Shown: positions 1 to 6,032 of the stretch, in pieces
Layout of the letters: the number at the start of each line of letters is the position of its first letter
Numbering within the stretch: position 1 is the stretch's first letter
DNA from: an uncultured Anaerolineaceae bacterium
GTDB taxonomy: Bacteria > Chloroflexota > Anaerolineae > Anaerolineales > Anaerolineaceae
Assembly: GCA_937894825.1 (NCBI GenBank)
Contig: CALCQT010000314.1
Coordinates: 1 to 6,416, forward strand
Length of the DNA: 6,416 nt
Direction: 5' to 3'
Translations under genes and position numbers: made by a program
The notes under the pieces: model-generated
What the model was told of the DNA's origin: nothing
Seen by the model: only the letters and a program-made list of their open reading frames with translations
Database searches by the model: none

Positions 1-299
1 TTATATGCCATTTGGCGTGCAAATTTGCAAAATCTCAATATTTTCAGAGAATTTAAATAGCCATACCGATGATCCTTTTTTTGTTAAACTCTAAATCAAA
101 TTACGAAATAGGATTGTCAGTTGATTTAACGAATTTTGTCATTGCCCCGATATTAACATTTATAAACATCCATAGAAGGATCAACCTGAACATTCTATGA
201 AAAAAAAGAAAGTAGATTTAAATTTATATTTTTACAATCCAGGATGATATCTCTCAATCCAAAAACTGAGTACAGTACTTGCGGTGGTAAAATCGTCCC
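1..299. other. AT-rich non-coding leader upstream of the glycosyltransferase pseudogene
   Basis: I see no credible gene in this stretch on either strand. It is much more AT-rich than the adjoining coding DNA. The 12-base palindrome TGCAAATTTGCA lies at 18-29. TTGTCA occurs twice (114-119 and 136-141), each time shortly after ACGAA. The second copy is followed after 19 nt by TATAAA (161-166). This could be a weak sigma-70-type promoter for the downstream gene, but the spacer is longer than ideal and the call is tentative. A 16-codon ATG reading frame at 197-247 has no well-placed ribosome binding site. A stop codon at 288-290, in frame with the ATG at 300, prevents the downstream gene from starting further upstream. 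Confidence 0.6.
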
Positions 300-1578
300 A
301 TGAATGAAATTCTCCGCCGCCTGTCGCGCCGTTTGCCGCACCCCATCCTGACACGCCTGTTGTACGTCTACACTTGCGGGCCGCGGGCTGCAATCTTTCG
401 TCCCGCTCTGCCGCAGGACGAAAGATTGGGCAGACTGGCGCTTTCCACCGGACAAAACACACCTCACAGACTGCTGGTTGACGTCAGCCATCAGGTCTAT
501 ACGCAACTCAACAGTGGTATTCCGCGTGTCGTCAACAAAGTCTCCGCTGCAATGCTGGCCTTGCCGCAGAATGATTTCTCCTTTGAGTTTGTTATGACGT
601 TGAACGGACAGTTGACCAGCGCCCGCCGCTTCACGGAGCGCATCCTGGCATTGCCGAAAGGATCGCTGGGGGCAGACCAGGAAATTACCATCCGCGAAGC
701 GGATCATTTACTGCTCCTCGATAATGTCTGGGATAAATATCCGGTTTATGAGCCGCTTTTCGACCGCGTTCACCAAGTTGGCGGTAAGACGGCCACCGTC
801 GTCAACGATCTGATGCCGGTCCAGCATCCGGAATGGCTTCCCGACGACGTGGTCAGCGTATTTCTGCGCGCGCTGCCCCAGGTCATCCTGCAAAATGACA
901 TCCTGTTCTGCGTTTCCCACAGCACAGCGGAAGACCTGCAGGACTGGGTCCGCCGGCACATGCCGGCCAACGCGGAGCGTCTTCGCACGGTTGTCTTTTC
1001 CCAGGGCGCCGAAATTGGACCAAGTTCGGGTCAGGCCACGCCCTTACGGGAGTCGTTGGCCCGTTTCCTGGAGCAGGCCCAAACAGAGCAAGCCGCAGTT
1101 TTCAGTCAGGTCAGCATCATCCAGCCCCGCAAAGGCCAGGATTTTGCGCTGGATGCCTTTGAGTCGCTCTGGAGGGAAAACGCCAACTTCCGCCTGATTT
1201 ATGTCGGACGGAAAGGCTGGAAAGCGGAAACGCTTTACCGGCGCATCATCACTCATCCGGAGATGGGAAAACGATTCCTGTTCGTCGAGGAGGCCAGTGA
1301 AAGCGAGCTGGCCGCTGTTTTCGACACCTCCACCGCGCTGATCTCGCCTTCCCGTGGAGCGCGGATTGCCGGTATTGGTGAGTGACATCCCGGTTTACCA
1401 TGAAGTGGCCGGAGAGGGCGGAATTTTCTTCTCGCTGGACGATCCCGCGGCGCTATGTGCCCGCGTGCGTGAGGTCGCCGCCTGGCCGCCCGAACAACGC
1501 GCCGCACAGGCAGCCCGGGTGATTGTGTGGACCTGGGAACAGGGTGCGAAAGATATTCTGAACGCCTTTCTGAATTGA
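300..1578 (+). pseudogene. Family-4-type glycosyltransferase, broken by an internal out-of-frame deletion
   Basis: This resembles GT-B fold, GT4-type glycosyltransferases of polysaccharide clusters, which move a sugar from a nucleotide donor to a glycan or lipid-linked acceptor. The first frame (300-1385) encodes 361 residues. LLVDVSHQVY at about 58-67 and NSGIPRVV at 71-78 are the usual N-terminal motifs; then come VVNDLMPVQHPEWLP (167-181), CVSHSTAEDL (204-213), the C-domain start VSIIQPRKGQ (271-280) and LIYVGRKGW (299-307). Frame 1 runs to ALISPSRG and then loses homology. The family sequence resumes in another frame from 1354 as ERGLPVLVSDIPVYHEVAGEGG and continues to a stop at 1578. The intervening EGFGLPxxEA segment, which holds both glutamates of the EX7E donor-binding motif, is absent. 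Restoring about 35 bp would give one frame of about 437 residues. The product should therefore be inactive. The ATG at 300 is the first start after an in-frame stop, and its ribosome binding site is weak. The acceptor and sugar cannot be inferred. Confidence 0.85.
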
Positions 1579-1680
1579 CGAGACTTCCGGATGCCCGCGC
1601 CTTGAAAAATGCCAAAATCATCCGCGCAGAAATTGTGCCAACCATAAATTCAACTTACATAATACAAGAAGCGATAAACG

Positions 1681-2790
1681 ATGAATCATAATGAAAACTG
1701 GGTTGAAATCGATACGGAGAACTTTCGCAGTAACCTTCGCATGATCCGGGAAATATCCGGACGTCCAGTCATGGCGGTTATCAAAGCTAATGCATACGGA
1801 CACGGAACGCTTGGAATCGCGGAAGCGGCCCGTTCCGCCGGAGCCGCTTTTTTCTGTGTCGCCCGCTTCAAAGAGGCGATGGAATTGCGCCAGGCCGGGT
1901 TTGACACGCCCATCCTGCTCTTCGGCAGAATGGCGCCGGAAGATGTCATCATGGCCGCGACACAAAATGTGCGGGCCACGATTTTCAGTGAAGAACAAAT
2001 ACCGGAATATGCCGGCGTGCTGCAGGATAGTGGCCTGCGTCTGCTGGTCCACGCAAAAGCGGATACCGGCATGGGGCGCCTGGGAACCCCGGCAGCCTCC
2101 GCATTAACCTTGTTAAGCCGGATCCAACAGGAGAAAACCCTCCGGACAGAGGGGCTCTATACCCATTTTGCCCGTTCGGACGAACCGGAGCAGGAAACCA
2201 CTGCACGGCAATTGGATCAGATGGAAGCCTTGATCGGACAGGTGACGGCAGCCGGACTGCGCCCCGAAATCCTGCACGCCGCCAATTCCGCCGGAGCACT
2301 GTTCCACCCCAGAGCCTGCCGGTTTGACATGGTGCGGGCAGGCATTGCGCTGTATGGACTGTCCCCGGCGCCCACAGCCCCCCTTTCGGAAGGATTCCGC
2401 CCGGTTTTGAGCTGGAAAGCCCGCCTCATCGCTATTCGCGATTTCGCAGCCGGACAAGGGATCAGCTACGGCCACCATTACCACACTCAAAAAGATCACG
2501 AAAGAATCGGCGTGCTTCCGGTTGGTTATGCGGACGGATTCCGCCGGACTTCCGGGAATGAGGTCTTGATCAAGGGGCAGCGTGTTCCGGTCGTCGGCGC
2601 CGCCTGTATGGATCAATGCATGGTCCGGCTGGACGCGATTCCGGACGCGCGGCCCGGAGACGAAGCCGTTTTGATCGGCCGGCAGGGGGAGCAGGAGATC
2701 AGCGCGGAGGAAGTCGCTTCACGCTGGGGCACGATTAATTATGAAGTTGTCTGTGGAATATCTCATCGGATTGACCGCGTATACCAATAA
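1681..2790 (+). CDS. alr: Alanine racemase (PLP-dependent)
   Basis: This cytosolic enzyme interconverts L- and D-alanine, supplying D-alanine for peptidoglycan precursors. The 369-residue protein has the normal length and both fold-III domains. The PLP-lysine motif AVIKANAYGHG lies at 32-42, with K35 as the Schiff-base lysine and Y39 behind it. HAKADTGMGRLG (124-135) carries the lysine at 126 that is carbamylated in family members and R133. RAGIALYG (219-226) supplies the arginine that contacts the PLP ring nitrogen. In the C-terminal beta domain, GISYGHHY (260-267) contains the second catalytic base, Y263. VGYADGFRR (281-289), CMDQCMVRLD (309-318) and TINYEVVC (351-358) complete the active-site entrance. 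The start at 1681 places WVEIDTENFRSNL where family members begin, with a weak AGAAG about 9 nt upstream. It follows the glycosyltransferase pseudogene by 102 nt, and a poor TTGTGC/TACATA pair (1633-1661) is the only promoter candidate in that gap. recJ follows after 19 nt. All key residues are present, so function is very likely. Confidence 0.97.
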   Translation: MNHNENWVEIDTENFRSNLRMIREISGRPVMAVIKANAYGHGTLGIAEAARSAGAAFFCVARFKEAMELRQAGFDTPILLFGRMAPEDVIMAATQNVRATIFSEEQIPEYAGVLQDSGLRLLVHAKADTGMGRLGTPAASALTLLSRIQQEKTLRTEGLYTHFARSDEPEQETTARQLDQMEALIGQVTAAGLRPEILHAANSAGALFHPRACRFDMVRAGIALYGLSPAPTAPLSEGFRPVLSWKARLIAIRDFAAGQGISYGHHYHTQKDHERIGVLPVGYADGFRRTSGNEVLIKGQRVPVVGAACMDQCMVRLDAIPDARPGDEAVLIGRQGEQEISAEEVASRWGTINYEVVCGISHRIDRVYQ

Positions 2791-2791
2791 T

Positions 2792-2796
2792 AAGGA
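2792..2796 (+). promoter_or_regulatory. Ribosome binding site that fixes the recJ start
   Basis: AAGGA lies just past the alr stop codon and 13 nt before the ATG at 2810. An upstream in-frame ATG at 2741, inside alr, has no purine-rich site ahead of it. Starting there would add 23 residues unlike RecJ. The motif therefore favours the 2810 start, though its spacing is somewhat long. Confidence 0.5.
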
Positions 2797-2809
2797 TCAG
2801 CAAAGCTAT

Positions 2810-4540
2810 ATGACAGAGGCTCTGTATCGCTGGGACATTCAACCGGAAATGCCATTATCCATTCTGGAAACGTTGGCATCCTATCCGCGCGTGCAACGAA
2901 CGCTGCTCTATAATCGCGGCCTGCCCAATCCGGCCGAGGCTGCCATTTACCTGCACCGGCAGGGGCCTCTTTATGACCCATTTCGGCTGGATCAGATGGA
3001 CCAGGCAGTGGCAACGATTTTACATGCCATTGAAACCGGGCAGGAAATTGCCGTATACGGGGACTATGATGTGGATGGGGTCACCGCTTCCTGCCTGCTG
3101 GTGGAAGCGCTGGAAAAACTCGGCGCCCGGGTCCGCGCTTATATTCCCAACCGCTTTGAGGAAGGATACGGTGTCAACGGCGAAGCGCTGCAGACACTGC
3201 ATAAGGAAGGCGTGGCGCTGACTGTAACGGTCGACTGCGGTATTCGTTCAACCGGGGAAACAGTGCTCGCCACCGAACTGGGCATGCAGATGATCATCTG
3301 TGACCACCACGAACCGTCAGATGAGCTGCCGCAGGCAGCCGCTGTCATTTGCCATAAAAAACCCGGCGATACCTACCCGGACAAAAATCTGGCCGGCGTC
3401 GGTCTGGCCTTCAAACTGGCCGAAGCGCTTTTCAGCCGGCGCCCCATACCCGGCGTCTCCGCCACAGATTGGCTGGACCTGGTCGCCATCGGGACGGTCG
3501 CGGATCTGGTACCGCTGACCAATGAAAACCGCAGCCTGGTCAAAAGCGGATTGCAGCAATTAAGACAATCCACCCGCCCCGGCATCCTGGCACTGGCAGA
3601 GGTTTCCCGCGTGAAACTCAGCGAGATCACAGCAACCACCATCGGGTTCTCTTTTGGGCCGCGTCTGAATGCCGCCGGGAGACTGGAAACCGCCTGGACG
3701 TCATTGAATCTGATGTTAAGCAAGGAGATGCGCCAGGCCCGCGAATTGGCGGAAACGCTGGACGAGCAAAACAGGCGCCGCCAGGAATTGACCCGGCAAA
3801 CACAGGATCAGGCCATTCAAATGATGGATTCCGACCGGATCCCGGCGCTGATCGCCGCCGCTGATTCTTCTTTCAACATGGGGGTGGTCGGACTGGCCGC
3901 GTCCAAACTGAGCGAAAAATATTACCGCCCGGCGATCGTCGGCGCGGTCGGCGAAGAATTCACCCGCGCATCCTGCCGCAGCATCGCCGAATTTCATATT
4001 ACGCAGGCGCTGGATCAATGCGCCGATCTGCTGGACCGGCACGGCGGACATGCCATGGCCGCCGGATTCACAGTCCGCAATGAGAACTGGTCGAAACTGA
4101 CCCGACGTTTGCTGGAGATCGCCCAAAATCAATTCAAGGGAAAGACACTGCGCCCATCCAAAACCGCCGACATGATCCTGCCGCCGGATTATTTCCGCGA
4201 GGATCTGCTGGATCAGATCGCGGAGATGGAACCGTTTGGCTATGGCAATCCGGAGGCCGTCTTCATCCTGCGTGATCTGCAGGTCAAATCCGCCCGGGCC
4301 GTCGGCGCGGACCAGGACCATTTACGGTTATCCTTCATCACCGACAACAACGCGATTCTCGAAGCCATCGCCTTCCGGCAGGCCTTCTGGAACGGTCAGC
4401 TGCCGCAGCGCGTTGATGTCCTTTGCACGCTGGGGAAGAACACCTGGCGGGACCGCACCACGCTGCAGCTGAATGTGATCGATCTGCGTCCGGCTGAAAA
4501 CGGCTCCGGAGCTAAGGCGGAGTCGCAGGATTCGGGTTAA
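2810..4540 (+). CDS. recJ: Single-stranded-DNA-specific exonuclease RecJ
   Basis: RecJ degrades single-stranded DNA 5' to 3' in recombinational repair (RecFOR pathway), mismatch repair and base excision repair, using divalent metal ions. From ATG 2810 the protein has 576 residues, matching the usual bacterial size of about 570-580. The DHH phosphoesterase core is complete: GDYDVDG at 84-90, TVDCGI around 141-145 with D142, CDHHEP around 164-169, and LDLVAIGTVADLVPL with D223. FGPRLNAAGR (282-291) follows, then a charged linker helix region. The DHHA1 domain holds NMGVVGLAASKLSEKY (about 356-371), SCRSI (388-392) and RHGGHAMAAGF (410-420). The C-terminal OB-fold domain shows EPFGYGNPEAVF (474-485) and ends near LNVIDLRPAE. 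A longer reading frame starting at 2741 would overlap alr by 50 bp, but it lacks a binding site and family support. Translation starts 19 nt after the alr stop, which suggests a shared transcript. A hairpin-rich spacer follows. Confidence 0.97.
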   Translation: MTEALYRWDIQPEMPLSILETLASYPRVQRTLLYNRGLPNPAEAAIYLHRQGPLYDPFRLDQMDQAVATILHAIETGQEIAVYGDYDVDGVTASCLLVEALEKLGARVRAYIPNRFEEGYGVNGEALQTLHKEGVALTVTVDCGIRSTGETVLATELGMQMIICDHHEPSDELPQAAAVICHKKPGDTYPDKNLAGVGLAFKLAEALFSRRPIPGVSATDWLDLVAIGTVADLVPLTNENRSLVKSGLQQLRQSTRPGILALAEVSRVKLSEITATTIGFSFGPRLNAAGRLETAWTSLNLMLSKEMRQARELAETLDEQNRRRQELTRQTQDQAIQMMDSDRIPALIAAADSSFNMGVVGLAASKLSEKYYRPAIVGAVGEEFTRASCRSIAEFHITQALDQCADLLDRHGGHAMAAGFTVRNENWSKLTRRLLEIAQNQFKGKTLRPSKTADMILPPDYFREDLLDQIAEMEPFGYGNPEAVFILRDLQVKSARAVGADQDHLRLSFITDNNAILEAIAFRQAFWNGQLPQRVDVLCTLGKNTWRDRTTLQLNVIDLRPAENGSGAKAESQDSG

Positions 4541-4620
4541 ATTCTTCCAGAATGAGATAATTTGCAAAAATTCTTCTGAGGTTTCTTGAGTGGTTCGATT
4601 ATTTGGAGGAAATAGAAGCG

Positions 4621-4690
4621 TAATGACGCTTGAGGGTCTCTCCGCCTCGACACGGCGTTTTCACGCCGTTTTCGAGAGTCGAGATGACAG
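4621..4690. repeat. Candidate REP-like palindromic repeat unit
   Basis: CTCGAC at 4646-4651 pairs with GTCGAG at 4678-4683. Inside lies a perfect 7-bp GC-rich stem (4652-4658 with 4663-4669). On the minus strand the segment begins CTGTCATCTCGAC and ends GGCGGAGAGACCCTCAAGCG followed by TCATTA. From memory, this TGTCATCTCGAC ... GCGGAGAGA-type layout is shared by dispersed intergenic palindromes in many bacterial genomes, which often yield spurious small protein predictions. The structure is directly visible. Membership of a dispersed family is inference, because only one copy lies in this window. Confidence 0.4.
4652..4672 (+). terminator. GC-rich hairpin with short T-run, probable recJ terminator
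   Basis: ACGGCGT (4652-4658) and ACGCCGT (4663-4669) form a perfect 7-bp stem around a 4-nt TTTC loop. A TTTT run (4669-4672) overlaps the last stem base. The hairpin lies about 110 nt past the recJ stop and reads in the recJ direction. The T-run is short for an intrinsic terminator, and the hairpin may instead be the core of the surrounding palindromic repeat. Confidence 0.45.
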
Positions 4691-4693
4691 GTT

Positions 4694-4748
4694 TGTTGTT
4701 CTAATTTTTCTCTTGCAAAGCAAGAGAAAAATTAGAACAACAGTTTTT
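4694..4748 (+). terminator. Perfect 23-bp inverted repeat with 3-nt loop, followed by T-run
   Basis: The arms at 4694-4716 and 4720-4742 are perfect reverse complements around an AAA loop. They are AT-rich, with a poly-T/poly-A core. A run of five T residues (4744-4748) follows on the plus strand, so the element could terminate transcripts coming from recJ. The minus-strand exit side has no matching T-run, so bidirectional action is less certain. The stem is unusually long and perfect for a terminator. It may instead be an insertion remnant or a double-stranded RNA processing site. Confidence 0.55.
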
Positions 4749-4778
4749 CCTGGAAATTATTTTTTTATACTGGAATAA

Positions 4779-5462
4779 TCAATCGACGAAGCGATATTTC
4801 AGCAAGGTCCAAACGGCAACAAAGCCATCCTTGGCCTTGATCTTTTTCCCTTCCGAATAATAGCGGGGCGTAAATTCGATCGGCACCTCATAAATGCGGA
4901 AACCGCGCTTCAATATTTTCGCAGTGAATTCCGGCTCAAAATCAAAACTGCGCGCATGAAGCGGAATATCCCGGATCATGGATACTTTAAACAGCTTGTA
5001 CCCGGTCTCCATATCCGAAAGAATGTTGTTATACAAAATGTTGGTCATGAAAGTCAGCAGTTTATTGGCCACCATATTCCAGAACAGGATCGGGCGGCGT
5101 GCTCCGCCAAGAAAACGCGAGCCATAAACTACATCCGCCAGACCATCCTCGATCGGCTGAATCAGCTTCGGATAGCAGCGCGGATCATATTCCAGATCAG
5201 CGTCCTGAATAAGCGCATACTCAGAGCGAGCGTGCTGAATCCCTTTGCGGACGGCAGCACCTTTGCCCTCATTCTTCTCACTGGTGATCACCCTCACCAG
5301 CGGATCATCGGCATACCCTTTCAGGATGTCCTTTGTTCCGTCTGTTGAGCCGTCGTCAACAACCAGGATTTCATTGACCAGATTGGTCGCTTTGACGCGG
5401 GAAATAATCTCCCGAAGCGTTTTTTCTTCGTTGAGCACCGGAATGATAACAGTCAGTTCCAT
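4779..5462 (-). CDS. Family 2 glycosyltransferase, DPM1-like (polyprenyl-phosphate sugar transferase type)
   Basis: This GT-A fold enzyme resembles dolichol/polyprenyl-phosphate mannosyl- or glucosyltransferases, which load a sugar from a nucleotide donor onto a lipid-phosphate carrier. The 227-residue protein begins with the nucleotide-binding strand TVIIPVLNEE (4-13). EILVVDDGSTDGT (31-43) carries the donor-binding aspartates D36 and D37. NEGKGAAVRKGIQHA (64-78) is typical of this subfamily. QDADLEYDP (87-95) supplies the metal-binding DAD motif. SDMETGYKLFK (149-159), SFDFEPEFTAKILKRGFRIYEVPIEFTPR (172-200) and the SEGKKIKAKDG loop (203-213) complete the usual catalytic domain. There are no C-terminal transmembrane helices, so it is the short soluble or peripheral form. 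The ATG at 5462 has a GAAAGG site 8 nt upstream. It lies 96 nt downstream of the fucU-like gene on the same strand and converges with recJ. The donor sugar and biological product cannot be told from sequence; glucose or mannose is usual in relatives. Confidence 0.9.
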   Translation of the reverse strand: MELTVIIPVLNEEKTLREIISRVKATNLVNEILVVDDGSTDGTKDILKGYADDPLVRVITSEKNEGKGAAVRKGIQHARSEYALIQDADLEYDPRCYPKLIQPIEDGLADVVYGSRFLGGARRPILFWNMVANKLLTFMTNILYNNILSDMETGYKLFKVSMIRDIPLHARSFDFEPEFTAKILKRGFRIYEVPIEFTPRYYSEGKKIKAKDGFVAVWTLLKYRFVD

Positions 5463-5496
5463 GCGGGAAGCCTTTCTTTCAATTCAAAGTGGCTTT

Positions 5497-5524
5497 AGTA
5501 TACCCGAAAAAGCCTTTGCCGCAA
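5497..5524 (-). promoter_or_regulatory. Possible promoter for the DPM1-like gene
   Basis: On the minus strand TTGCGG (5524-5519) and TATACT (5502-5497) are separated by 16 nt. The -10 box matches the sigma-70 consensus at 5 of 6 positions, while the -35 box matches at only 3. Initiation here would leave a leader of roughly 25-30 nt before the ATG at 5462. This would let the glycosyltransferase be expressed independently of fucU. The match could be chance. Confidence 0.35.
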
Positions 5525-5558
5525 GCCCGTCCGGGTTCCATCGGGATTTGGAAACCGT

Positions 5559-5990
5559 TTATTTCCCGATGACGCCTTTTTTCAGGATCACACAGGCATA
5601 GAGTGCCGTCTCACCGGTCTGCACGGTTGCAAACGCTTCCCGGCTGCGGTCATAAAACGCAAACCGCTCCAAAAATTCGATTTTCGTCCCCGGTTCATGT
5701 TTTTCAACGGTAGAACGGATATCCTGCCAAATCGGCGGATCCGCGGGCAAAGTACCCGGTACAACCGACATCAGCGTCACCGGCGCCGCTACGAACGTGT
5801 CGAGCGGCAACAACTGCAGCACCGCGTCCAACAGCTCGGTAACCGCATGCCCGTCACAACGCACACAGCGTTTTCCCATTGTAACGGCCGGGAAATTTGC
5901 GTCCCCGATCACAAGATCGTCGCCATGTCCCATTTCAGCCAGGACTTTCAACAATTCCGGCGATAAAAGCGGAGAAATTCCTTTTAACAT
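5559..5990 (-). CDS. fucU: L-fucose mutarotase, FucU/RbsD family
   Basis: FucU speeds the interconversion of alpha and beta anomers of L-fucose, feeding the anomer used by fucose isomerase or kinase. The RbsD branch of the family acts on ribose. The 143-residue protein aligns from end to end with my recollection of E. coli FucU (140 residues). It begins MLKGISPLLSPELLKVLAEMGHGD, containing the catalytic histidine H22. The acid D30 lies in IGDANFPA (28-35). ERFAFYDR (108-115) and the C-terminal YACVILKKGV (131-140) follow. The FucU-like N-terminus and FYDR motif favour fucose over ribose. One oddity is that the usual Tyr-x-Asn near the C-terminus reads Tyr-Ala-Cys. The start has a strong AGGAG 9 nt upstream and a consensus -10 box further up. 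No other fucose catabolic gene is in the window, so its pathway partners are not visible. A DPM1-like glycosyltransferase gene follows after 96 nt. Confidence 0.92.
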   Translation of the reverse strand: MLKGISPLLSPELLKVLAEMGHGDDLVIGDANFPAVTMGKRCVRCDGHAVTELLDAVLQLLPLDTFVAAPVTLMSVVPGTLPADPPIWQDIRSTVEKHEPGTKIEFLERFAFYDRSREAFATVQTGETALYACVILKKGVIGK

Positions 5991-5999
5991 TTTTACCCT

Positions 6000-6004
6000 C
6001 TCCT
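6000..6004 (-). promoter_or_regulatory. Strong ribosome binding site of fucU
   Basis: On the minus strand AGGAG is followed 9 nt later by the ATG at 5990, within the purine-rich sequence AGGAGAGGG. This is the best Shine-Dalgarno match in the window and supports the fucU start. Confidence 0.75.
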
Positions 6005-6026
6005 AAGAAACCACAATTTACCAATA

Positions 6027-6032
6027 ATTATA
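6027..6032 (-). promoter_or_regulatory. Candidate -10 box of the fucU promoter
   Basis: TATAAT, a perfect sigma-70 -10 hexamer, reads on the minus strand 36 nt before the fucU ATG. That leaves room for a short leader carrying the AGGAG site. No good -35 hexamer lies 16-18 nt upstream (the sequence there is GGATTA-like), so either an activator assists or the match is chance in AT-rich DNA. Confidence 0.4.

Noticed and set aside
197..247. Short ATG frame encoding MKKKKVDLNLYFYNPG
   Set aside because: It has only 16 codons, its nearest AAGGA is too far upstream, and it is not in frame with the glycosyltransferase. I cannot separate it from chance in AT-rich DNA.
1354..1578. Separate small gene starting at GTG 1354
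   Set aside because: Its sequence is the C-terminal continuation of the upstream glycosyltransferase, so it is the 3' fragment of the pseudogene.
1588..1624. CGGATG/CATCCG inverted repeat between the pseudogene and alr as a terminator
   Set aside because: The stem is short, the loop is about 25 nt, and no T-run follows.
2741..2809. N-terminal extension of RecJ starting inside alr
   Set aside because: It has no ribosome binding site and no resemblance to RecJ. The 2810 start gives the usual family length and has AAGGA upstream.
4590..4778. Plus-strand open frame of 62 codons (51 from the ATG at 4622) with GGAGG upstream
   Set aside because: It runs straight through both hairpins, the product has no recognisable domain, and the composition fits translation of a palindromic repeat. 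The GGAGG spacing to the ATG is 13 nt.
5540..5570. Inverted repeat ATCGGGA/TCCCGAT spanning the fucU stop codon as a terminator
   Set aside because: The stem is 7 bp with a 17-nt loop, overlaps coding sequence, and has no T-run in either direction.
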